From positions 1 to 8,892 of the forward strand of contig JAGPVU010000168.1 in assembly GCA_018066825.1 (NCBI GenBank): DNA of 8,892 nucleotides, in the 5' to 3' direction. Positions 1 through 6,409 of this stretch are shown piece by piece (the stretch's first letter is position 1; every line of letters begins with the position of its first letter). A model generated the notes under the pieces. That model worked only from the letters and a program-made list of their open reading frames with translations, was not told where the DNA came from and made no database searches. The stretch comes from Cycloclasticus sp. GTDB lineage: Bacteria > Pseudomonadota > Gammaproteobacteria > Methylococcales > Cycloclasticaceae. A program made the position numbers and the translations under genes.

Positions 1-1186
1 AAATTCGTTCAATAATGGTTTCGCCCTTTGACACCAAACCAGCGATCACCAAACTAGCCGATGCCCGCAAATCGGTAGCCATAACCGTTGCACCATGAAG
101 CGTTTCTTTACCAACACAAATAGCCGTATTGCCTTCAAGTTTGATGTCAGCACCCAATCGCTGTAATTCATGCACGTGCATAAAGCGGTTTTCAAAAATG
201 GTTTCAGTCACCACCGATGTGCCTTCGGCTAGCGCATTTAGCACTAAAAACTGCGCCTGCATATCTGTTGGAAAAGCCGGGTATGGCGCGGTTTTAAACG
301 AAACCGCCTTGGCTCGTTTACCGTGCATATCTAGCTCAATCCAATCTTCGCCTGTGGTTATTTCCGCACCTGCGTCTCTCAATTTTGACAACACCATATC
401 CAAGGTAGTTGGATCAACATCTTTAATTTTAATTTTGCCACCGGTCACTGCTGCGGCCACCAAGTAGGTGCCTGCTTCAATTCTATCCGGCATAATATTA
501 TAGACCAGATCCTTTTCCGCTAAACTTTCCACCCCTTCTATCACTAGGGTATCGGTGCCAATACCAGAAATTTTAGCGCCTAATTTATTTAGAAAATTAG
601 CTAAATCACTCACTTCCGGCTCACAAGCAGCATTTTCAATAGTCGTCACGCCCTCTGCCAAGGTCGCCGCCATCATCAAGTTTTCAGTACCTGTAACGGT
701 GACCATATCCAGCATCAGTCGAGTTCCTTTAAGACGTTCACAAGACGCGTGAATATAGCCGTTTTCTACGCGAATTTTAGCGCCCATCGCTTCAAGTCCC
801 TTCAAGTGAATATCAACAGGGCGAGAACCGATGGCACAACCACCAGGTAGCGACACTTCAGCGCTACCAAAACGCGCCAATAAGGGGCCGAGTACGATGA
901 TCGACGCACGCATGGTCTTAACCAGTTCGTACGGCGCCTTAAAAGATGAGATTGTGGAGGTATCCACCTCAACCCGCATTTTTTCATCAACCGACAATTG
1001 GACACCCATCTGACCCAACAAGCTCATGGTGGTTGTGATGTCGTGTAAGTGAGGCAAGTTACCAATAACCACTGGGTTCTCGGCCAATAAAGCCGCCGCT
1101 AATATGGGTAAGGCGGCATTTTTAGCACCTGAAATACGTATTTCACCTGACAGTGGCCCACCGCCTTGAATAATCAGCTTGTCCAT
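1..1186 (-). CDS. murA: UDP-N-acetylglucosamine 1-carboxyvinyltransferase MurA (3' end cut by window edge)
   Basis: MurA transfers enolpyruvate from PEP to UDP-GlcNAc in the cytoplasm, the first committed step of peptidoglycan synthesis. My translation gives 395 complete codons from an ATG at 1184-1186, beginning MDKLIIQGGG. The E. coli enzyme has 419 residues, so about 24 C-terminal residues lie outside the window. Visible hallmarks are SGAKNAALPIL with Lys22, the active-site loop LPGGCAIGSRPVDIH with catalytic Cys117 (Cys115 in E. coli), PDRIEAGTY, and PAFPTDMQAQF with the conserved Asp. Cys at the loop position predicts the fosfomycin-sensitive type. The start is supported by AGGA at 1195-1198, eight bases upstream. 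The gene follows mlaB by 25 bp on the same strand and is probably the last gene of the mla transcript. The C-terminus cannot be checked here. Identity is essentially certain. Confidence 0.97.
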   Translation of the reverse strand, partial: MDKLIIQGGGPLSGEIRISGAKNAALPILAAALLAENPVVIGNLPHLHDITTTMSLLGQMGVQLSVDEKMRVEVDTSTISSFKAPYELVKTMRASIIVLGPLLARFGSAEVSLPGGCAIGSRPVDIHLKGLEAMGAKIRVENGYIHASCERLKGTRLMLDMVTVTGTENLMMAATLAEGVTTIENAACEPEVSDLANFLNKLGAKISGIGTDTLVIEGVESLAEKDLVYNIMPDRIEAGTYLVAAAVTGGKIKIKDVDPTTLDMVLSKLRDAGAEITTGEDWIELDMHGKRAKAVSFKTAPYPAFPTDMQAQFLVLNALAEGTSVVTETIFENRFMHVHELQRLGADIKLEGNTAICVGKETLHGATVMATDLRASASLVIAGLVSKGETIIERI

Positions 1187-1211
1187 TTTTTAGTTCCTAC
1201 GTTGTAAGTAT

Positions 1212-1520
1212 TTAATCTTGCTGAATAATTGGCAAGATATCATTGAGACCACTGACATGAGCAATATCAAGCATCTGTTTGGGGATTTTTTTAAAGCCGA
1301 TAGATTGTCCCGATTTTTTAGCCATTTTCATCCAATCAAGCAATAAAGCGAGTCCTGCACTATCGGTCTTATCAACTTGATCGAGGTCAAAAACCAAATC
1401 GACCTTCCCATCAAAGAATGTATCGGAGGCCTTCAATAAAGCCTCTACTTCGTTAAAACCAAGGGTGCCCGACACAGCTATGTCACCATTGGTCATTTTT
1501 TTTAATTGCGAATCATTCAT
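1212..1520 (-). CDS. mlaB: MlaB, STAS-domain subunit of the Mla phospholipid transporter
   Basis: A small cytoplasmic STAS protein of 102 residues (97 in E. coli). In the known MlaFEDB complex, MlaB binds the ATPase MlaF and is needed for its stability and activity. The STAS signature is TDSAGLALLLDW at residues 52-63. Ser54 aligns with E. coli Thr52, the conserved residue at the tip of the STAS helix. The ATG at 1518-1520 has a modest AGAG-type ribosome site a few bases upstream. The gene lies directly between mlaD (28 bp) and murA (25 bp), whereas in E. coli mlaC precedes it and ibaG follows. Identification rests on the STAS motif plus position; overall similarity to E. coli MlaB is modest. 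Confidence 0.9.
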   Translation of the reverse strand: MNDSQLKKMTNGDIAVSGTLGFNEVEALLKASDTFFDGKVDLVFDLDQVDKTDSAGLALLLDWMKMAKKSGQSIGFKKIPKQMLDIAHVSGLNDILPIIQQD

Positions 1521-1548
1521 GTATTACTCTGCAGCCTAGTTGAGTGAC

Positions 1549-2022
1549 TTATTGGTTCTCTTCTTTAGTGTTGTTGCTGAATAAGAACTGACCAATTATT
1601 TGCTCTAACACCAAGGCTGATTGGGTTAATTCAAGCTTACTGCCTTCTTTAAGCGGTTCATCTTCTCCACCAGGTTCAAGCCCCACATATTGCTCACCCA
1701 ACAAACCCGCCGTTAAGATGCTGGCGCTCGTGTCTGAAGGTAATTCATTGTATTTCGATTCTATACTCATCGTAACGACTGCTTCGAAAGATTGCGCATC
1801 GAATTCTATCGCTGTGACTCGCCCAATGTTCACCCCGGCCATCGAGACTGGCGCGCGAACTTTAAGACTGCCGATATTGCTAAAGTGTCCTTTAATATTG
1901 TAACCAGCATCGCCATTAATACTACTCAAATTACTCACTTGCATGGACAAAAAGAATAAAGCCACAAAGCCGATCGCCACAAAAAGGCCAACTAAAATTT
2001 CAATCGATCTTGATATATACAT
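1549..2022 (-). CDS. mlaD: MlaD, membrane-anchored MCE-domain protein
   Basis: MlaD forms the hexameric periplasmic ring of the MlaFEDB complex, through which phospholipid passes. The 157-residue product has an N-terminal membrane helix (about 8-28) and one MCE domain (about 39-118) with NIGSLKVRAPVSMAGVNIGRV and LLGEQYVGLEPG. A hydrophobic helix, ALVLEQIIGQFLF (about 136-148), corresponds to the pore-lining segment. I chose the ATG at 2020-2022. GGAG (plus-strand positions 2032-2035) lies nine bases upstream, and the only longer in-frame start is a TTG that overlaps that GGAG. The start is one base past the mlaE stop, and the ribosome site lies within the end of mlaE, so translation is probably coupled. 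The protein stops about nine residues after the pore helix, whereas E. coli MlaD (183 residues) has a longer tail. No mlaC follows. Confidence 0.95.
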   Translation of the reverse strand: MYISRSIEILVGLFVAIGFVALFFLSMQVSNLSSINGDAGYNIKGHFSNIGSLKVRAPVSMAGVNIGRVTAIEFDAQSFEAVVTMSIESKYNELPSDTSASILTAGLLGEQYVGLEPGGEDEPLKEGSKLELTQSALVLEQIIGQFLFSNNTKEENQ

Positions 2023-2023
2023 A

Positions 2024-2806
2024 TTAATTATCTCCAAACATCAACGCAGTTAAAATAAAATCTAATAGTAAAACCGCAAACGCAGAGTGAACCACTGTTT
2101 GCGTTGTTGCACGGCTAACACCTTCAGATGTGGGTACTGCGTCATAGCCTTCAAAAACAGCAATCCACGTCACCACCAAACCAAAAACAACACTCTTAAT
2201 TAAGCCATTTAGAATGTCTTCGCTAAAATCAATTTTAGCTTGCATTTGCGACCAATAACCACCTTCATCAATGCCGAGCAAACCAACACCAATAAAATAA
2301 CCACCCAATACACCAATTGCACTAAACAGACTGGCCAACAAAGGCATGGACAAAAGTCCCGCTAAAAATCGCGGTGTGATAATCCTTGCTACCGGATCCA
2401 CAGCCATCATTTCCATACCAGACAACTGCTCGGTAGCTTTCATAAGGCCAATTTCAGCCGTTAACGCCGAGCCGGCTCGACCCGCGAACAACAACGCCGC
2501 AACAACCGGGCCTAATTCACGAACTAACGAAGCCGCCACCATAACGCCCAACATGCCTTCTGCGCCAAAATCTGATAGCGTATAGAACCCTTGCAGGGCC
2601 AGCACCATGCCGACAAATAAACCAGAGATAACGATCAATGAAAAACTTAGCACACCAACCGAATACATTTGTGCAAACAACAAACGCGGCCGAACTAAAA
2701 CACTGGGCACGCTCACCAAAATATTGAAGAAAAACACCGTGCCTCGCCCCAATCGCTCCAACACGCCAAGCGATTTAACACCTAAGCGTTGCAAAAAATC
2801 CATCAT
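2024..2806 (-). CDS. mlaE: MlaE, permease of the Mla phospholipid transporter
   Basis: MlaE is the integral inner-membrane subunit of the MlaFEDB phospholipid transporter. The 260-residue product equals the E. coli length and keeps the family core: RELGPVVAALLFAGRAG and SALTAEIGLMKATEQ (about 96-127), then MEMMAVDP, RIITPRF, and a C-terminal WIAVFEGYDAVPTSEGVSRA. Several strongly hydrophobic stretches follow (about 51-73, 85-107, 145-176, 203-217, 240-257). I chose the ATG at 2804-2806. GGAG at 2812-2815 lies five bases upstream of it and eight bases upstream of a second ATG at 2801-2803, so either may be used. A longer frame opens with GTG at 2837-2839 inside mlaF, but it has no convincing ribosome site and would add 11 unconserved residues. 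The gap from the mlaF stop is 19 bp. Confidence 0.96.
   Translation of the reverse strand: MMDFLQRLGVKSLGVLERLGRGTVFFFNILVSVPSVLVRPRLLFAQMYSVGVLSFSLIVISGLFVGMVLALQGFYTLSDFGAEGMLGVMVAASLVRELGPVVAALLFAGRAGSALTAEIGLMKATEQLSGMEMMAVDPVARIITPRFLAGLLSMPLLASLFSAIGVLGGYFIGVGLLGIDEGGYWSQMQAKIDFSEDILNGLIKSVVFGLVVTWIAVFEGYDAVPTSEGVSRATTQTVVHSAFAVLLLDFILTALMFGDN
2032..2035 (-). promoter_or_regulatory. Ribosome binding site that fixes the mlaD start
   Basis: GGAG on the minus strand lies within the last codons of mlaE, nine bases before the mlaD ATG at 2022. Because it overlaps the alternative TTG at 2035-2037, that TTG is unlikely to be the start. Confidence 0.7.
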
Positions 2807-2811
2807 AATAG

Positions 2812-2815
2812 CTCC
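2812..2815 (-). promoter_or_regulatory. Ribosome binding site that fixes the mlaE start
   Basis: GGAG on the minus strand lies five bases before the ATG at 2806 and eight before the adjacent in-frame ATG at 2803. It argues against the upstream GTG at 2839, which would place this site inside the coding region. Confidence 0.7.
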
Positions 2816-2825
2816 AGACCCACTC

Positions 2826-3644
2826 TCATATATCAACACCCATCAAATCTTCTGCATACTCTTTCGCGGCAGCATAATGAAAAGGCACCGGCCCATCAGC
2901 AAGCCCTTGCATAAACTGTTGCGACCATTGTGAGTCAGACGCTGCTAACTCAGCAGGTGTTCCGTGCTCTATTACCTTACCGCCCGACACCAGATACACA
3001 TAGTCAGCAATGGCGCAGGCCTCTTGCACATCGTGCGACACCACAATACTAGATAGACCCAACGCATCGTTGAGCATTCTAATTAACCGTACTAAAACGC
3101 CCATAGAAATGGGGTCTTGCCCGGTAAATGGCTCGTCATACATAATCATCATCGGGTCTAACGCAATGGCTCTTGCTAACGCCACTCGCCTTGCCATGCC
3201 ACCCGACAGTTCCGCAGGCATCAAGTCCCTGGCACCACGTAGACCTACCGCATGTAACTTCATCAATACCAAATGCCGAATCATCGACTCAGATAACTGA
3301 GTGTGCTCGCGTAACGGAAAAGCAACGTTTTCGAAAACAGAAATATCCGTTAACAGGGCCCCACTTTGGAACAACATGCCCATTTTTTTACGTAGTTGAT
3401 ACAGCTCCTTATGCTTGAGCTTATGTATCGCCTGCCCATCCACTTCGATTGACCCAGTAGACGGCCTTAGCTGTCCACCTATAAGCTTTAGCAGGGTGGT
3501 TTTACCTGTTCCGCTGGGACCCATAATGGCCGTTACTTTGCCGCGCTGGATGTCCATATCTACGCCATCAAAAATAAGTTTTGACCCACGAGAAAAATGA
3601 ACATTGCGAATTTTTATTAAAGGCGTACTACTACTATTAGTCAC
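2826..3644 (-). CDS. mlaF: MlaF, ATP-binding subunit of the Mla phospholipid transporter
   Basis: MlaF is the cytoplasmic ABC ATPase that powers MlaE and MlaD. The 272-residue product (269 in E. coli) contains Walker A GPSGTGKTT (42-50), Q-loop Gln93 in LFQSGALLTD, signature LSGGM (146-150), Walker B MMIMYDEP (165-172) with catalytic Glu171, and switch His204 in VVSHDV. The C-terminal extension (about 240-272) matches the MlaF type, whose tail contacts neighbouring subunits. The start is GTG at 3642-3644, and no ATG lies in frame near the conserved N-terminus. No strong ribosome site is visible; GGGT nine bases upstream is the best candidate. An ATG-TGA start-stop pair overlaps the GTG. This is the first gene of the minus-strand operon, divergent from yrbG. 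Confidence 0.96.
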   Translation of the reverse strand: MTNSSSTPLIKIRNVHFSRGSKLIFDGVDMDIQRGKVTAIMGPSGTGKTTLLKLIGGQLRPSTGSIEVDGQAIHKLKHKELYQLRKKMGMLFQSGALLTDISVFENVAFPLREHTQLSESMIRHLVLMKLHAVGLRGARDLMPAELSGGMARRVALARAIALDPMMIMYDEPFTGQDPISMGVLVRLIRMLNDALGLSSIVVSHDVQEACAIADYVYLVSGGKVIEHGTPAELAASDSQWSQQFMQGLADGPVPFHYAAAKEYAEDLMGVDI

Positions 3645-3680
3645 ATCCGTTTACCCGTTTTTATTCTTAGCTTTGTTTTA

Positions 3681-3698
3681 ATGGCACAAATGCGCCAT
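3681..3698. repeat. Short inverted repeat in the mlaF leader
   Basis: The arms ATGGCAC and GCGCCAT flank a four-base AAAT loop. Six of seven pairs are Watson-Crick, and the seventh is a G-U pair in the mlaF-side transcript. It would lie roughly 10-25 bases into the predicted mla leader RNA. There is no following U-tract, so it is not a terminator. It could be a leader hairpin, an operator, or chance. Confidence 0.35.
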
Positions 3699-3712
3699 CA
3701 ACAAGATCAAGC

Positions 3713-3741
3713 ATTGTCCCCACCTTAGGATTATACGTCAA
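3713..3741 (-). promoter_or_regulatory. Candidate sigma-70 promoter for the mla-murA operon
   Basis: On the minus strand, TTGACG (3736-3741, five of six consensus bases) is followed after exactly 17 bases by GACAAT (3713-3718, four of six). Transcription would begin near 3706, leaving a leader of about 60 bases before the mlaF GTG. A perfect TATAAT (3730-3735) sits inside the spacer but has only AAAATA at the -35 distance, so it is the weaker alternative. This is pattern matching only. Confidence 0.45.
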
Positions 3742-3879
3742 TCCGAACCGTTTATTTTTTTATAACAAACTTAAAATAGTCAACTCGCCTGTCGTCTTTC
3801 TCTGCATAAGCTATTCGATGCGCGTTATTTCGTGCGACAATAACTGATCACGTCAATCAATACTGAGGTCATGTCAATC
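3737..3879. repeat. Four same-orientation GTCAA (TTGAC) elements
   Basis: GTCAATC occurs at 3737-3743, 3852-3858 and 3873-3879, and a partial copy, GTCAACTC, starts at 3779. The first two full copies share nine bases, ACGTCAATC. The start-to-start spacings are 42, 73 and 21 bp, close to 4, 7 and 2 helical turns. Read on the minus strand these are TTGAC cores, and the first is the -35 of the predicted mla promoter. Whether they are binding sites or coincidence is not decided by the sequence. Confidence 0.35.
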
Positions 3880-3880
3880 C

Positions 3881-4858
3881 ATGCTTATTAATACTCTCGC
3901 GCTGCTAGCGGGTTTTGTTTTTTTGGTGTTTTCTGCCGATTTTTTCGTCAAAGGCTCATCAGCAATTGCAAGAAACTACGGCATATCCCCGTTAATCATT
4001 GGGCTAACCATCGTAGGCTTAGGCACATCTGCGCCAGAAATTTTGGTCGCCGCTATCGCCTCCATGCAAGGCAACACCGGCTTGGCAATGGGTAACGCCA
4101 TTGGTTCAAACATCGCTAACATTGGCCTAGTACTCGGTACAACCGCCCTGATCGCACCTATCGCTATTCACTCGTCCTTACTTAAACGCGAATTACCTAT
4201 TCTATTAGCCATTTCAATCGCCAGTTATTTGCTCGTGATCGATGGCACCTTGTCTAGAATCGACGGCCTGCTGCTCATATCGGGCTTGGCCTTATTTTTG
4301 TATTGGTTAGCACGCAGTGCTCAGCAAAACAAACAAGCTAAAAAAGATGCCTTAGCCCTCGAGTTTAGCGCCGAAATACCGACTGACCTCAGTAACCGCA
4401 ATGCTTTTTTATTCGCCTTTTTCGGTTTAATTGGTCTTATTGCTAGCTCAAAACTATTGGTTTGGGCCGCGGTTAATATCGCTCTGCATTTTGGCGTTAG
4501 CGACTTAGTCATCGGCCTAACTATTATTGCGATTGGCACAAGTTTGCCTGAACTCGCAGCTTCTATAACCAGTGTATTAAAAAAAGAGCCGGACCTCGCC
4601 GTGGGCAATATTATCGGCTCTAACGCATTCAACTTATTGGCCGTCTTTTGTTTACCCGGCATCATCCAACCGGGCCCCGTAGATAACTTATTGATCTATA
4701 GAGATTTCCCGATTATGCTCGGTTTAACATTATTACTGTTCTTTTTTGCCTATAGCTTTAATGGCTCAGCAAAAATTGGCCGTGTGAAGGGCATTATATT
4801 CTCAGCCGTTTTTATCGCTTACCTTGGCAAGGTATACTTAGACACTCTAATTTCATAG
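3881..4858 (+). CDS. yrbG: YrbG, Na+/Ca2+ exchanger family inner-membrane protein
   Basis: A membrane antiporter of the calcium/cation exchanger family, 325 residues, the same length as E. coli YrbG. It has the internal duplication typical of the family. The first alpha-repeat is GLGTSAPE (46-53) with GNAIGSNIANI (71-81), and the second is AIGTSLPE (217-224) with GNIIGSNAFN (242-251). The Glu in each GTS-x-PE motif is the usual cation ligand. Hydrophobic segments fill most of the sequence, with a hydrophilic loop around 146-173. The true ion and physiological role are not settled even for E. coli YrbG. The ATG at 3881 has GAGGT (3865-3869) 11 bases upstream, a longish spacing. It is the first gene of the plus-strand operon, 23 bp before kdsD. 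Confidence 0.94.
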   Translation: MLINTLALLAGFVFLVFSADFFVKGSSAIARNYGISPLIIGLTIVGLGTSAPEILVAAIASMQGNTGLAMGNAIGSNIANIGLVLGTTALIAPIAIHSSLLKRELPILLAISIASYLLVIDGTLSRIDGLLLISGLALFLYWLARSAQQNKQAKKDALALEFSAEIPTDLSNRNAFLFAFFGLIGLIASSKLLVWAAVNIALHFGVSDLVIGLTIIAIGTSLPELAASITSVLKKEPDLAVGNIIGSNAFNLLAVFCLPGIIQPGPVDNLLIYRDFPIMLGLTLLLFFFAYSFNGSAKIGRVKGIIFSAVFIAYLGKVYLDTLIS

Positions 4859-4881
4859 CTTACTAACCATGGCCCAAACTC

Positions 4882-5865
4882 ATGCCCGATAACAACCATC
4901 ATCGAGACAAGCTTAAACAACTAGGTTTAGCCGTTATTCGAACCGAAGCCGACGCTATCGCTGCACTTACCAGCCACATTGATGATCACTTCGTCACAGC
5001 CTGCGAACTGATACTTAAGTGTGAAGGTAAAGTGGCTGTTATCGGCATGGGAAAATCTGGTCACATTGCCAATAAAATTGCCGCCACATTGGCCAGCACC
5101 GGCACACCGGCCTTCTTTGTTCACCCTGGCGAGGCCAGCCACGGCGACCTTGGTATGATCGGTAAAAACGATGTTGTTTTGGCACTTTCAAACTCTGGTG
5201 AAACCGGTGAAGTGCTCACCATTTTGCCGATTATAAAACGCTTGGGCGTGCCATTGATTTCTATCACCGGCAAGCCAAATTCAACCCTAGCCACTATGGC
5301 TGATGCACCGATTGACGCCAGCACAGACAAAGAAGCCTGCCCCCTTGGCTTAGCACCTACGTCCAGCACCACTGCGGCACTCGTGATGGGGGACGCCTTG
5401 GCTATAGCACTGCTTGAAGCGCGCGGCTTTACTGAAAAAGACTTTGCTTTGTCACATCCCGGTGGCAGCTTAGGCAGGCGTTTACTGCTGCACGTGAATG
5501 ACATTATGCACAAGGGCGATGACATCCCTGTCGTTCAAGAGTCCGCCCTTGTAAGTGCTGCCTTACTCGAAATGACCGAAAAAAAACTCGGTATGACGGC
5601 AGTAACAGATATACACGGGCAACTCACCGGAGTTTTTACTGACGGTGATTTACGTCGCATGCTCGAAAACATCACCGATATTCATTCAACAACCATTAAA
5701 GCGGTAATGACCCAAGGCGGCACAACCATCAGCCCTGAAAAACTAGCTGCAGAAGCCTTGCAATTGATGCAAACTAAACAAATTAACGCCTTATTAGTAC
5801 TGCAAGATAACCAACTCGTTGGCGCCCTTAATATGCATGACATGCTAAAGGCAGGCCTGTCATGA
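4882..5865 (+). CDS. kdsD: D-arabinose 5-phosphate isomerase KdsD
   Basis: KdsD converts ribulose 5-phosphate to arabinose 5-phosphate, the first step of Kdo synthesis for the LPS inner core. The 327-residue product (328 in E. coli) has an N-terminal SIS domain (about 40-185) and two C-terminal CBS domains (about 205-325). The catalytic residues described for E. coli map to Lys58 in GMGKSGH, Glu110 in SNSGETGE, Glu151 in KEACPLG and His192 in LSHPGG. CPLGLAPTSSTTAALVMGDA is also diagnostic. The ATG at 4882 gives an N-terminus matching the family length, but no Shine-Dalgarno sequence is visible. An out-of-frame seven-codon frame (4869-4892) overlaps the start and is probably chance. Its stop codon overlaps the kdsC start. 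Confidence 0.97.
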   Translation: MPDNNHHRDKLKQLGLAVIRTEADAIAALTSHIDDHFVTACELILKCEGKVAVIGMGKSGHIANKIAATLASTGTPAFFVHPGEASHGDLGMIGKNDVVLALSNSGETGEVLTILPIIKRLGVPLISITGKPNSTLATMADAPIDASTDKEACPLGLAPTSSTTAALVMGDALAIALLEARGFTEKDFALSHPGGSLGRRLLLHVNDIMHKGDDIPVVQESALVSAALLEMTEKKLGMTAVTDIHGQLTGVFTDGDLRRMLENITDIHSTTIKAVMTQGGTTISPEKLAAEALQLMQTKQINALLVLQDNQLVGALNMHDMLKAGLS

Positions 5866-6398
5866 TCGAACTGAACGCTGACTTTAAACTGCGGGCAGAG
5901 GCCATTAAATGCGTTATCTTCGACGTCGATGGCGTCCTCACCGATGGTAAATTGTTTTTTGACTTAACGGGCCAAGAATACAAATCGTTTCACGCACAAG
6001 ATGGCCTTGGGCTTAAACTGTTACGACAAAATGGCATTGAGGTCGCGATTATTTCTGGCCGTTCTTCGTCTATCGTCGATAAACGTATGCAAAGCCTCGG
6101 TATCAAACACGTACACCAGGGACAAGAGAACAAAATTGCCGCCTTACATCATGTGTTAGAAGCATTGAAACTACCGCCTAATGAGGTCGCTCACGTAGGC
6201 GATGACTTACCTGATCTGGCAATCATGACCCGCGTAGGCCTTGCAATCGCCGTTCAGGACGCAAACCCAGCCATCCTCCCCTACTGCCACGCTCAGACCA
6301 CACGCGCTGGCGGACAAGGTGCCGCACGCGAAGTGTGCGATTCAATTTTAAGCGTGCAAGACAAACTCAAGCATACGACCGAAACATTTGAAAACTAG
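5862..6398 (+). CDS. kdsC: Kdo 8-phosphate phosphatase KdsC
   Basis: A cytoplasmic HAD-superfamily phosphatase that removes the phosphate from Kdo 8-phosphate. The 178-residue product (188 in E. coli) carries motif I DVDGVLTDG (21-29) with nucleophile Asp21 and acid/base Asp23, motif II Ser65 in IISGR, motif III Lys91, and motif IV GDDLPD (113-118). The C-terminal TRAGGQGAAREVCD (147-160) is the family's conserved tail. It is a capless HAD of the tetrameric C0 type. The start overlaps the kdsD stop as ATGA, with AGG six bases upstream, which suggests translational coupling. The N-terminus is about ten residues shorter than in E. coli. KdsA and KdsB, the other Kdo enzymes, are not in the window. 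Confidence 0.97.
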   Translation: MIELNADFKLRAEAIKCVIFDVDGVLTDGKLFFDLTGQEYKSFHAQDGLGLKLLRQNGIEVAIISGRSSSIVDKRMQSLGIKHVHQGQENKIAALHHVLEALKLPPNEVAHVGDDLPDLAIMTRVGLAIAVQDANPAILPYCHAQTTRAGGQGAAREVCDSILSVQDKLKHTTETFEN

Positions 6399-6409
6399 GC
6401 ATTTATTTA

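Larger units (their letters stand above)
3645..3880. promoter_or_regulatory. Divergent intergenic region between mlaF and yrbG
   Basis: These 236 bp separate two head-to-head operons and should carry promoters for both. On the minus strand a reasonable sigma-70 promoter is visible. On the plus strand I find only isolated AT-rich -10-like hexamers (TATAAC at 3761-3766, TAAAAT at 3772-3777) without a matching -35. The region also holds a short inverted repeat (3681-3698), four TTGAC cores on the minus strand, and an AT-rich tract (about 3751-3777). No gene, tRNA or terminator is evident. Confidence 0.7.

Noticed and set aside
129..1013. Several plus-strand open frames of 60-112 codons, and one on the minus strand (802-1005), across the first kilobase
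   Set aside because: All are shadows of murA, whose frame runs unbroken from 1186 to the window edge with its active-site residues.
2837..2839. GTG as the mlaE start, extending the protein by 11 residues
   Set aside because: There is no ribosome site and the extra residues are unconserved. GGAG before the ATG at 2806 gives exactly the E. coli length.
2607..2933. Open frame of 108 codons on the plus strand across the mlaE/mlaF junction
   Set aside because: It is antisense to two well-supported genes and has no recognisable domain.
3730..3735. Perfect TATAAT on the minus strand as the mla -10 box
   Set aside because: The -35 position at 17 bases holds only AAAATA and there is no extended -10 TG. 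The overlapping TTGACG-17-GACAAT pair is the better fit.
3871..3891. Six-codon frame MSIHAY overlapping the yrbG start as a leader peptide
   Set aside because: Its ATG is only one base from GAGGT, too close for use, and the frame is too short to distinguish from chance.
4321..4665. Open frame of 114 codons on the minus strand opposite yrbG
   Set aside because: It is antisense to conserved exchanger motifs; the translation resembles no family I know and is explained by the codon bias of yrbG.
5121..5525. Open frame of 134 codons on the minus strand opposite kdsD
   Set aside because: It lies wholly antisense to a gene with complete catalytic residues, has low-complexity Ser/Pro/Ala-rich composition, and has no ribosome site.
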